Origin: Thermoplasmata archaeon
GTDB taxonomy: Archaea; Thermoplasmatota; Penumbrarchaeia; Penumbrarchaeales; Penumbrarchaeaceae
Assembly: GCA_023145185.1 (NCBI GenBank)
Contig: JAGLEG010000061.1
Coordinates: 1-7,128, forward strand
Reading direction: 5' to 3'
DNA length: 7,128 nt
Made by a program: the position numbers and the translations under genes. The notes below the pieces were generated by a model. It ran no database searches. It saw nothing but the letters and a program-made list of their open reading frames with translations, and had not been told where the DNA came from. Of this stretch, positions 1 to 5,644 are shown one piece after another (within the stretch, counting starts at the first letter, position 1; every line of letters starts with the position of its first letter).

Positions 1-1
1 G

Positions 2-574
2 GTAACCATAGAACCCGCCGACGAGGGGCCAAACGTGGACAAACAGATGTACATCAGGATCGACGACCTCTCGGCCCACGGCGGGCCGCTCAGGAAGGGA
101 GAGATCATAGCGATCACCTACAAGGCCCTGGTCTTCAGGCCCGAGCCGGACACCAAGATAACGGCACCTGCAGAGGTGGATGCCAGGCCCAATCTACCGG
201 GGCCTGTCCTCAACGGAGAGGACACGGCAGGCGCCCCGGTGGTGGACGTGACGCAGATACTCAGAAGGTTCTCCATAGGGAAATCCATCGAACAGGGAGC
301 GACCACGGGACAGTACCATATCGAGCTTCTGTACCGCAACAGGGGTAACGCACCTGTCGCGGGCCTTCAGCTCAAGGACCTCATTCCCGAGAACTTCACG
401 GGTGGACCCTACAGCATCGAACCTGACATAGAGCACACCCCCGAAGGCATCAAACTGCTCTCCTGGAACATCCCCAAGATAGATGCTGGTGAGACGCTGG
501 TCATCTCCTACACCATAAAAGGTGAGGGAGAATATCATCCAAGGGACGCACAGGTGTTCTACAACGCTTCCTGA
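2..574 (+). CDS. C-terminal part of a repeated beta-sandwich (DUF11/CARDB-like) protein, 5' end outside window
   Basis: The reading frame is open from base 2, so the GTG at 35 is not the start and the gene begins upstream of the window; 190 residues are visible. Residues about 1-45 end in a segment (LRKGEIIAITYKA) that resembles the end of the second unit (IDAGETLVISYTIKGEGEY, about 160-178), so two tandem Ig-like units seem present. The second unit, about 100-190, has the pattern of DUF11/CARDB-like domains: a 'YRNRGNAPVAGLQLKDLIPENF' type strand pair, then a W-N-I-P-K-I-D-A-G-E segment. Between them lies a Pro-rich linker (about 45-75). Such domains are common in archaeal cell-surface proteins, but no C-terminal membrane segment or anchor is visible, so location is unknown. 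It ends 2 nt before the stop of the convergent signal peptidase gene. Family placement is by pattern only; the function is not recognised. Confidence 0.75.
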   Translation, partial: VTIEPADEGPNVDKQMYIRIDDLSAHGGPLRKGEIIAITYKALVFRPEPDTKITAPAEVDARPNLPGPVLNGEDTAGAPVVDVTQILRRFSIGKSIEQGATTGQYHIELLYRNRGNAPVAGLQLKDLIPENFTGGPYSIEPDIEHTPEGIKLLSWNIPKIDAGETLVISYTIKGEGEYHPRDAQVFYNAS

Positions 575-576
575 TC

Positions 577-1587
577 TCATCGACCGTAGGAGGGCCTTTT
601 GGGAACATTTCTCCTGGGCCTGGTCTCCTCTTCCAGGGGGGCCTCTTCCTCCCTGGAGCCCCTCACCTTCGAGTAGATGTGGTACGCTCCCTCGATGATG
701 AACGGTATCATGATAATGCATATAATGGATATGATCAGGTTTCTTACCGAGTTGGAGGGGGGGTCGCTCTTTCCCTCCAGCTTGAGCTTGATGATGCCGA
801 ACCAGGGGATCTCACCCACCGATTTTCCCAGCACCCACTCCTTCTTCACGGGCTCAAGGTAACCAGCTCCCGGGCCGAAGAGCGAGTTCTGGTCCACATT
901 GTCGTTATTATCTCCTTTGGTTATGAAACCCGAGTGGGGGTCCACCCCCTTGTTCCTGAAATTATCCAGTATGGCCCCGAGGTTGATGGTGATGTTCCTA
1001 ACCGTGGGCCACTCGTAGTTCACCATGGTGACACTGGAGCTCTGGTCAACAAGGCCCATGGAAGGGATATCGTAGCTCTGGTTTGCCTCATTGAATTCAA
1101 TGTAAAGGACGGCCCTGTGAATTATGGCAGTTCGTTCGCTGTCCCCGTCGGGCCTGAAGATAATGACATCTCCGTAGGAGTTGTAGGTGCGGTGGTCCTT
1201 TCCGATTCCCTCCTGATACGGGATGATGGCGTCCCTCTCACCGATATCCTTGACGAAAACCAGATCGCCTGTATCGATCACGCCCACCTGGGACTCCTCT
1301 TGGGAGTGCATCATCGAGCCCGACTGGACAACGACCAGTGGAGGCCAGTTTCCGGTATACGTGTAGAGGGCGCCGATTATTATCAGCAGGACCATCACGG
1401 CCCCCAGGAAATCAAAGAAGAACGACCTCCCCTCGGTTGCTATCCTCCGGGCCAGGGTCTTCTTTTCAGGGTCCTCGGGAGGTTCCTCGACCTTACGGCG
1501 CCCTGGGGGGCGGTTCCTCTGGGGACCTGCCCTGCCCACCTCTGGGCCCATTCTCGGAGGGGCCCTTCTCATCGGAGTTCTTGCCAT
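577..1587 (-). CDS. Signal peptidase I, archaeal/ER (Ser-His-Asp) type
   Basis: Membrane protease that removes signal peptides from secreted proteins after Sec translocation. In the 336-residue product, residues 1-50 are a Pro/Arg-rich, basic, probably cytoplasmic tail; residues about 56-79 form a membrane segment. The catalytic serine box is VVVQSGSMM (Ser91 next to Met92), the histidine box is TAIIHR (His157), and the aspartate box is TKGDNNDNVD (Asp226 and Asp232). Histidine in place of the bacterial lysine marks the archaeal/eukaryotic Sec11 group. A second membrane segment lies at about 283-304, followed by a charged tail. The protein is long for the family: the stretch between His157 and Asp226 holds roughly 50 extra residues, apparently an inserted extracytoplasmic subdomain. 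The ATG at 1587 has no clear Shine-Dalgarno; a shorter start at Met6 or Met13 would not alter the domains. Divergent from the PfkB kinase gene and convergent with the upstream surface-type protein, itself a possible substrate class. Confidence 0.92.
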   Translation of the reverse strand: MARTPMRRAPPRMGPEVGRAGPQRNRPPGRRKVEEPPEDPEKKTLARRIATEGRSFFFDFLGAVMVLLIIIGALYTYTGNWPPLVVVQSGSMMHSQEESQVGVIDTGDLVFVKDIGERDAIIPYQEGIGKDHRTYNSYGDVIIFRPDGDSERTAIIHRAVLYIEFNEANQSYDIPSMGLVDQSSSVTMVNYEWPTVRNITINLGAILDNFRNKGVDPHSGFITKGDNNDNVDQNSLFGPGAGYLEPVKKEWVLGKSVGEIPWFGIIKLKLEGKSDPPSNSVRNLIISIICIIMIPFIIEGAYHIYSKVRGSREEEAPLEEETRPRRNVPKRPSYGR

Positions 1588-1621
1588 GGGGACACCGTTA
1601 ACCTGAGAGTGTAACGATGGG

Positions 1622-1640
1622 CCATTAATAAGTTTTATTG
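1622..1640. promoter_or_regulatory. Shared A+T-rich divergent promoter, signal peptidase / PfkB kinase
   Basis: The only A+T-rich tract in the 100 bases between the two start codons is CCATTAATAAGTTTTATTG. Read rightward, TTTTATT near 1633-1639 would place transcription start near 1660, giving a leader of about 27 nt before the ATG at 1688. Read leftward, the TTATTAAT complement near 1623-1630 would place a start near 1600, about 14 nt before the peptidase ATG. Both positions are inferred from the usual archaeal TATA-to-start spacing of about 25 nt. Confidence 0.4.
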
Positions 1641-1687
1641 AACAGATGTATCAGAAGGGATATCAAGGAGTATACCGATCTTCCCAC

Positions 1688-2620
1688 ATGAGAAAAGGAC
1701 TCCTCGTGTGTGGAAACCTCAACATCGACCACATCCTGTCGGTGTCGTACCTGCCTGGAGAGGGAGAGTCCACCCCGGTATCGGGGAGGAGGGTGGAACA
1801 CGGGGGGTGCGGGGGAAACATCGCCTATTCAGCATCACTGCTCTCCATCCCGGTGTCCCTCTCCTGTGCGATAGGGGTTGATTTCGACCCCGATTACATG
1901 AGAAGGTTGAAAGAGCTCCCCATAGATCTCAACGAGGTCCAGGTGATCGAGGGAGAGCTCTCCCCGCGGTGTACCATATTCACTGACCCCGAGGGGAGGC
2001 AGTGCTACGCGTTCATGATGGGCGCGATGGAGAGGCAGAACGGGCTGCCGGTGCCGGAGACGCACCAATACTGCCACATCGCCACGTCAGACCCTCAATT
2101 CTCCATAAAAGTTGCAGGAAAGCAGAGCGGGGAAGGGGCGAATGTCGCGGTGGACCCGGGACAGGAGATATTCTTCAGGTGGAGGAGAGAGGACCTCGCA
2201 GAGGCCCTTGGACACTCCTCCCGGTTCTTCGGGAACCTGGGGGAGTGGATCAAGCTGTCGGAACTGATGGGGTGGTCCGGGATAGTGAGATCTATAGGGC
2301 GGGCGGATGTCCCCACATATCCGGAGGCCTTCGATCTGATCGATGAGGCTGTTATCACGAACGGTGAAAGAGGGGCCTACCTGATAACGTCAGGCGGGAT
2401 ATTCCACTCCCCTGCTCAAGAGGTTGAGGTGGTGGACCCAACCGGTGCTGGAGATTCGTTTCGTGGCGGGTTCTATGCTGCCCTCCTTCACGGTCGATCC
2501 AGCCGGGAGGCCCTTGCGTTCGGGAACAGGGTGGCGTCGTTATCCATTACCACCCAGGGGGCCCAGAACCACCTGATGGACTGGGATGGCCTTGAGAAGA
2601 TGGTACGGTCAGATAATTGA
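1688..2620 (+). CDS. PfkB-family (ribokinase-like) sugar or nucleoside kinase
   Basis: Cytoplasmic ATP-dependent kinase of the PfkB/ribokinase superfamily; the substrate cannot be told from sequence. The 310-residue product starts LLVCGNLNIDHIL, the usual first strand with the substrate-binding N-x-D. The first PfkB signature is at about residues 38-48 (HGGCGGNIAYS), an N-x-x-E magnesium/phosphate motif at 183-186 (NLGE), the ATP-site T-N-G-E-R-G at 224-229, and the second signature DPTGAGDSFRGGF at 250-262 with Asp256 as catalytic base. Overall the length and layout fit archaeal nucleoside or sugar kinases of this group. The frame could also start at the ATG at 1646, adding 14 residues, but the protein family begins at the conserved LLVCGN strand, an AAGGAG lies at 1665-1670 upstream of 1688 (spacing 17 nt, rather long), and 1646 would lie before the inferred transcription start. 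It stops 5 nt from the end of the convergent ATPase gene. Confidence 0.9.
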   Translation: MRKGLLVCGNLNIDHILSVSYLPGEGESTPVSGRRVEHGGCGGNIAYSASLLSIPVSLSCAIGVDFDPDYMRRLKELPIDLNEVQVIEGELSPRCTIFTDPEGRQCYAFMMGAMERQNGLPVPETHQYCHIATSDPQFSIKVAGKQSGEGANVAVDPGQEIFFRWRREDLAEALGHSSRFFGNLGEWIKLSELMGWSGIVRSIGRADVPTYPEAFDLIDEAVITNGERGAYLITSGGIFHSPAQEVEVVDPTGAGDSFRGGFYAALLHGRSSREALAFGNRVASLSITTQGAQNHLMDWDGLEKMVRSDN

Positions 2621-2625
2621 CATTA

Positions 2626-4008
2626 CTATCGGTTGGGCCTGAGGATCTTTCTCTCTATCTCCCTTACGTCCCACGTATGGACGTTCTCCTCTTCCGCCCC
2701 TCTTTCCCCGAAGGTTTTGGTGAAGCCCTTTCTCGATACGATGAGGAAGCTCTCCTTCCGGGTCCCCCGCCTCCACTGGACAAGTTCAGCTTTCCGTTTC
2801 AGGTCATTCAGGACATCAATGCCCATCGGACGGTTCCTCCACTTGACCTCGACAAATAGTATCTCATCCGTATCCTCATCAATTGCGACGATATCTATCT
2901 CCTCTCCCTTGCGGTTCCACCATCTGCCGATCATGGTGGGAGATATTAGGCTCTTCTCCTTCAGTATGATCTGTTCTACCACACCCTCCATGGCCCTTGA
3001 TGTAATCTGCGGCATATCTCCCTTTACCTCATTTAGAACCCGCTCCGGGTCCGTTTCAAGCCTGGACGCCCTGGAGAAGACATATCTGAACCAAAATGCC
3101 AGAAAGGGATCCACGATCCTGTATCTCACCCTTTTATTGTTCTCCACGGTAACTGGCCTCTCCCCCCTCACGAGCTCATACTCCCTGTCGAGCTCACCCA
3201 GATATTTGGATACGGTAGCCGGGTTCAAGCCTGAATGATGTGCGATCTCGATAGGGGTGCTTTTCCCCCGACTGATGCTCTCAAGGAGGGAGAAATATCC
3301 CTTGTGCTGCGAGCCGAACTCCATCGTCAGGATATTCACCCCCTCCTCCCTCAGGAACGATGAGGTCCCCATGAACATCTCCCTTATGACGTCCCTTTCC
3401 CTTCCGATATCATCCAGGTATCTGGGAACCCCGCCGAAAACCGAATAATATCTCAACCCCTCCTCCAGGCCTATTCCATTCGCACCCATCATATCCAGCG
3501 ATGAATAAATATCAAAGGGACCCAGCCTCATCATTCCATTTGCCCTTCCGAAAAGAGGTTGTTTGGCATCCCGGAATATCCTCTTTATCATACCCACATA
3601 TGATCCAACCGCAATGAATAGAGGACCGGGGTCATCCTTCAGATCGTCCCATATCCTCTGGATATTGTCAAATATCCCGGGGTCTACCTTTGAAAGGTTC
3701 TGGAACTCGTCCATGATCAAAATGAGCTCTCTCTTCTGGCAGAGGGTGAACAGATCATCCCATGATACTATGCTGGGACGGTGGCCAAGAATATCCTCAA
3801 GGGCCCTCTCACAATCCCGAAATATCAGATGCTGGCTCTTGGGTTCTATAAACAGATAGATGCCCGATCTTCCCCTGAGGAACTCCTTCACCAGGCTGGT
3901 CTTTCCGATCCGCCTCCTGCCGTAGACCACAACCATCTGTGCTTTCTTTCTGGATCTTTCGTGGAACTGGACCAGTTCAAGCAGCTCCTTCTCACGGTTT
4001 ATAAACAT
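2626..4008 (-). CDS. Archaeal AAA-type ATPase with HTH and DUF234 PD-(D/E)XK-like domain
   Basis: P-loop ATPase of the large archaeal ATPase/DUF234 family; the physiological role of this family is poorly defined. The 460-residue product has an FINRE box (residues 2-6), Walker A GRRRIGKTS at 30-38, Walker B LILIMDEF at 95-102, and a sensor-like strand LFIAVGS at 130-136. A winged-helix HTH follows at about 249-280 (helix pair around IAHHSGLNPATVSKYL), and then the family motif IVDPFLAFWFRYVF (298-311). The C-terminal domain contains E369-E370-x-D372 and then E387-V-K389, the spacing of a PD-(D/E)XK nuclease-like fold, so the key residues look intact. Full length for the family. Transcribed alone, opposite to both flanking genes. 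The DNA is more A+T-rich than its neighbours (27 G+C of 60 at 3481-3540 against 40 of 60 at 4741-4800), suggesting different ancestry. Two palindromes upstream suggest tight repression, perhaps by its own HTH; that is inference. Confidence 0.9.
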   Translation of the reverse strand: MFINREKELLELVQFHERSRKKAQMVVVYGRRRIGKTSLVKEFLRGRSGIYLFIEPKSQHLIFRDCERALEDILGHRPSIVSWDDLFTLCQKRELILIMDEFQNLSKVDPGIFDNIQRIWDDLKDDPGPLFIAVGSYVGMIKRIFRDAKQPLFGRANGMMRLGPFDIYSSLDMMGANGIGLEEGLRYYSVFGGVPRYLDDIGRERDVIREMFMGTSSFLREEGVNILTMEFGSQHKGYFSLLESISRGKSTPIEIAHHSGLNPATVSKYLGELDREYELVRGERPVTVENNKRVRYRIVDPFLAFWFRYVFSRASRLETDPERVLNEVKGDMPQITSRAMEGVVEQIILKEKSLISPTMIGRWWNRKGEEIDIVAIDEDTDEILFVEVKWRNRPMGIDVLNDLKRKAELVQWRRGTRKESFLIVSRKGFTKTFGERGAEEENVHTWDVREIERKILRPNR

Positions 4009-4010
4009 AG

Positions 4011-4039
4011 TTACTGGCCAGTAAGTTACTGCTCAGTAA
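4011..4039. promoter_or_regulatory. Twin palindromic operator of the ATPase gene
   Basis: Two copies of the 14-base pattern TTACTGnnCAGTAA stand in tandem at 4011-4024 (TTACTGGCCAGTAA, a perfect palindrome) and 4026-4039 (TTACTGCTCAGTAA, arms perfect, centre not), one base apart. The four half-sites alternate in orientation with gaps of 2, 1 and 2 bases. They start 2 bases from the ATPase start codon (4006-4008) and overlap the TATA element, so a bound dimer pair would cover the transcription start. This geometry is typical of archaeal repressor sites. The regulator is unknown. Confidence 0.75.
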
Positions 4040-4052
4040 TTAAAACTTCCCC
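4038..4052 (-). promoter_or_regulatory. TATA/BRE of the ATPase gene
   Basis: On the minus strand a purine-rich GGGGAAG precedes TTTTAATT (4045 down to 4038). The usual spacing puts transcription start near 4016, leaving only about 8 nt before the ATG at 4008. No Shine-Dalgarno is seen, so the transcript is probably leaderless or nearly so. Confidence 0.5.
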
Positions 4053-4220
4053 AATGGTCCTCCAACCCAGTATTCGGCGTCGAGCCGTTGAGCTCACATG
4101 ATACTCATCCACTCAGCTCGCCCATCACTCATCGTAGATCAGCTAGGTCTCGTTCATCATCGTGGAGTGAGTGTATCGTGCGGTCTCTATTTATCTCTAT
4201 AGTTGCGAACGTGATATCTA

Positions 4221-4268
4221 TCTGTAGAACCCATAGGAGATACCTCTGTAGAACCTATAGGAATATGT
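4221..4268. repeat. 24-base tandem repeat upstream of the GGGP synthase promoter
   Basis: Copy 1 begins at 4221 (TCTGTAGAACCCATAGGA) and copy 2 at 4245 (TCTGTAGAACCTATAGGA); the first 18 bases differ at one position, and the period is exactly 24. Copy 2 contains the palindrome CCTATAGG and copy 1 has CCCATAGG. The pair ends about 13 bases before the TATA element of the next gene, the position expected for an activator or other upstream regulatory site. Confidence 0.6.
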
Positions 4269-4275
4269 CATATGT

Positions 4276-4290
4276 TGAAAGTTTTAAATA
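4276..4290 (+). promoter_or_regulatory. TATA/BRE promoter giving a leaderless GGGP synthase transcript
   Basis: GTTGAAAGTTTTAAATA (4274-4290) is a strong archaeal promoter: purine-rich BRE (GAAAG) then TTTTAAATA. The centre is about 26 bases before the GTG at 4313, so transcription should begin at or next to the start codon. The absence of a Shine-Dalgarno between them agrees. Confidence 0.65.
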
Positions 4291-4312
4291 GCCTCTCCTT
4301 TCTCCCCGGGTC

Positions 4313-5065
4313 GTGAAGATACTTCCCGGATTGAAACAGCTCCTGAGGCAGGGACCCGTCCACGTGACGCTTATCGACCCGGATAAGCAGTCCCCAATGG
4401 AAGGGGCCAGGATAGCGAGGTCCGCACAGGAAGGGGGGACCAATTTTATCCTGATCGGCGGGACCTCCGGCGTCGACCTCCAGATGCTGGATGCCACCAT
4501 ACAGGAGGTCAAGGAGGCCACCACACTTCCCATCATCACCTTCCCCACATCCTCGGCCATCATCTCCCACCACTCTCACGCCATACTCTTCATGAGCCTG
4601 ATGAACTCCAGCAACGTCAAGTACGTCATCAGGGAGGCGTCCCTTGGGGCCGAGTTCATCAGGGATGAGGGGATCGAGGCCCTCTCAACGGGGTACGTCG
4701 TCGTTGAGCCCGGAATGCTGGTCGGGAGGGTAGGGGAGGTCACCCTAGTACCAAGGGATGACCTCAGGACCGCCCGGGGCTATGCCCTCGCCGCGGAGAT
4801 GTTCGGCTTCTCCCTCTTCTACCTCGAGGGGGGCTCGGGGGTCCCCGAGCCGGTGCCCACGGAGATGATCTCGTCCGTGAGGGACGTCCTCACTATCCCA
4901 CTGGTGGTGGGGGGAGGGATAGACACTCCGGAGAAAGCGGGCGATGCGGTGAGCGCCGGGGCGGACATCATAGTCACGGGCAACATCGTGGAGCGCGGCG
5001 ATGGGGTCGAGATCGCTATCAGGGAGATCATCAAGGAGATGGAACTCAGATGGAAGGAGCGCTGA
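4313..5065 (+). CDS. Geranylgeranylglyceryl phosphate synthase (GGGP synthase)
   Basis: Transfers the geranylgeranyl chain from GGPP to sn-glycerol-1-phosphate, making the first ether bond of archaeal membrane lipids; a soluble TIM-barrel enzyme of the PcrB/GGGPS family. In the 250-residue product the family blocks appear in order: LIDPDK (20-25, with the acidic magnesium/phosphate residues Asp22 and Asp24), LIGGTSG (47-53), ITFPTSS (75-81), GYVVVEPG (127-134), YLEGGSG (170-176), VVGGGI (198-203) and VTGNIVE (221-227). The Y-L-E-G-G-S-G and G-G-G-I blocks form the phosphate-binding part of the site. Length is normal. The start is GTG at 4313, supported by the TATA box about 26 bases upstream and by the family's N-terminus. 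Its last 16 bases overlap the methyltransferase gene, so the two are cotranscribed. The bacterial homologue PcrB uses a shorter prenyl chain; the archaeal context favours C20. Confidence 0.95.
   Translation: MKILPGLKQLLRQGPVHVTLIDPDKQSPMEGARIARSAQEGGTNFILIGGTSGVDLQMLDATIQEVKEATTLPIITFPTSSAIISHHSHAILFMSLMNSSNVKYVIREASLGAEFIRDEGIEALSTGYVVVEPGMLVGRVGEVTLVPRDDLRTARGYALAAEMFGFSLFYLEGGSGVPEPVPTEMISSVRDVLTIPLVVGGGIDTPEKAGDAVSAGADIIVTGNIVERGDGVEIAIREIIKEMELRWKER
5033..5038 (+). promoter_or_regulatory. Ribosome binding site of the methyltransferase gene, inside GGGP synthase
   Basis: AAGGAG lies 11 bases before the ATG at 5050, within the last codons of the GGGP synthase gene. It supports that start and translational coupling of the two genes. 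Confidence 0.5.
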
Positions 5066-5556
5066 TCGTCAACTACATCTCACCCATCGGAACGCTCCAG
5101 GCGAGGTTCAATGACAGGGGCTTGTACAGGCTGGGACTCCGATCCAACATGGATGAAGAAAAGGAACCTTTCGGAGACCCTTGCGATCCCCGTTGGACTG
5201 CATTGAAAGAGCGATTGGACGATTACTTCCTGGGAGAAGAGCTCGATCCGGCAGGCGTGGAACTGGACCTCTCCTCCACCTCCGAGTTCAGCAAGGACGT
5301 TTACAAGGAGCTTGTGAAGGTACCCCATGGAGAGGTGATCACGTACGGGGACCTCGCCAGGGAGGCGGGATATCCGGGAGGGGCGAGGGCGGTTGGGAGG
5401 GCGATGAACTCCAACCCTTTCCTTCTGCTGGTCCCCTGCCACAGGGTGGTCGCCAGGGGTTCGAGAGGTGGACACTCCATTGGCGGGTTCGGCATAGGAA
5501 CGGAGATCAAACAGACCCTTCTATCCCTTGAAGGGTCCATCGACCGGATCGGGTGA
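5050..5556 (+). CDS. ogt: Methylated-DNA--protein-cysteine methyltransferase (O6-alkylguanine repair)
   Basis: Single-use DNA repair protein that moves an alkyl group from O6-alkylguanine (and less well O4-alkylthymine) to its own cysteine. In the 168-residue product, residues about 1-75 are the poorly conserved N-terminal domain. The C-terminal domain has VPHGEVITYGDLA (91-103), the DNA-binding helix with the base-flipping arginine in GARAVGRAMNSNP (Arg113), the active-site motif PCHRV (129-133, acceptor Cys130, 17 residues after the arginine as in human AGT), and the closing segment with IGGFG and K-x-x-L-L-x-x-E-G (144-162). All key residues are present, so it should be active. Overlaps the upstream GGGP synthase gene by 16 bases with an AAGGAG before it, so it is the second gene of a two-gene operon. 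The link between lipid synthesis and alkyl repair has no obvious logic and may just reflect shared expression. Confidence 0.95.
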   Translation: MEGALIVNYISPIGTLQARFNDRGLYRLGLRSNMDEEKEPFGDPCDPRWTALKERLDDYFLGEELDPAGVELDLSSTSEFSKDVYKELVKVPHGEVITYGDLAREAGYPGGARAVGRAMNSNPFLLLVPCHRVVARGSRGGHSIGGFGIGTEIKQTLLSLEGSIDRIG

Positions 5557-5577
5557 AACTGTAGCGATCGAAACGGG

Positions 5578-5589
5578 GAAAGTTATATC
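5578..5589 (+). promoter_or_regulatory. TATA/BRE of feoA
   Basis: GGAAAGTTATATC (about 5577-5589) looks like BRE plus TATA. It would start transcription near 5611, just beyond the inverted repeat at 5591-5607, leaving a leader of about 34 nt that contains the feoA ribosome binding site. Confidence 0.5.
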
Positions 5590-5590
5590 T

Positions 5591-5607
5591 ACCTAAATGT
5601 TTTAGGT
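5591..5607. promoter_or_regulatory. Inverted-repeat operator of feoA, probable metal-dependent (DtxR-type) site
   Basis: ACCTAAA-TGT-TTTAGGT is a perfect inverted repeat with 7-base arms and a 3-base spacer, placed between the TATA element and the expected transcription start, so a bound repressor would block initiation. The half-site TTTAGG/CCTAAA resembles the arms of DtxR/IdeR-family iron operators, although the two halves point the opposite way from the classical bacterial TTAGG...CCTAA order. Iron-responsive repression is therefore inferred, chiefly from the gene it controls. Confidence 0.65.
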
Positions 5608-5632
5608 TGTACGAAAACAGCCAATTATACAC

Positions 5633-5637
5633 AGGAG
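5633..5637 (+). promoter_or_regulatory. Ribosome binding site of feoA
   Basis: AGGAG lies 7 bases before the ATG at 5645, which fixes the start of this small gene. Confidence 0.6.
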
Positions 5638-5644
5638 ATCTAAT

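Larger units (their letters stand above)
4009..4312. other. 304-base intergenic region between divergent ATPase and GGGP synthase genes
   Basis: No credible gene is seen. It holds, left to right: twin palindromes and a TATA element for the ATPase gene (4011-4045); a middle section (about 4050-4200) with degenerate AGCTC...CTCATC segments; a 24-base tandem repeat (4221-4268); and the TATA/BRE of the GGGP synthase gene (4276-4290). It is A+T-richer than the coding DNA to its right (25 G+C of 60 at 4201-4260). A 67-codon frame at 4088-4291 is rich in Ser/Arg, has no family resemblance, and runs through the repeats and promoter, so it is not taken as a gene. Confidence 0.6.

Noticed and set aside
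194..721. A 175-codon minus-strand frame overlapping the first gene
   Set aside because: It overlaps the ends of two well-supported genes in other frames and its translation is Arg/Gly/His-rich without motifs.
679..1614. A 311-codon open frame on the plus strand across the signal peptidase gene
   Set aside because: It is the antisense shadow of a clear signal peptidase with all catalytic boxes; its translation has no recognisable motif or family pattern.
1646..1687. A start at 1646 adding 14 residues to the PfkB kinase
   Set aside because: No ribosome site, lies before the inferred transcription start, and the added residues precede the conserved first strand of the family.
4221..4268. Tandem repeat as a minimal CRISPR array
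   Set aside because: The copies abut with a 24-base period and only about 6 unrelated bases between them; there are no spacers and no cas genes.
4088..4291. A 67-codon frame in the intergenic region
   Set aside because: Ser/Arg-rich, no family resemblance, no ribosome site, and it runs through the 24-base repeats and the TATA box of the next gene.
2626..4312. A transposon or integrated element boundary around the ATPase gene
   Set aside because: No transposase or integrase, no terminal inverted repeats, no target-site duplication and no tRNA were found; only the composition difference supports acquisition.
5181..5531. A 116-codon frame inside the methyltransferase gene
   Set aside because: Frame-shifted shadow of the methyltransferase, whose active-site motif PCHRV lies in the other frame.
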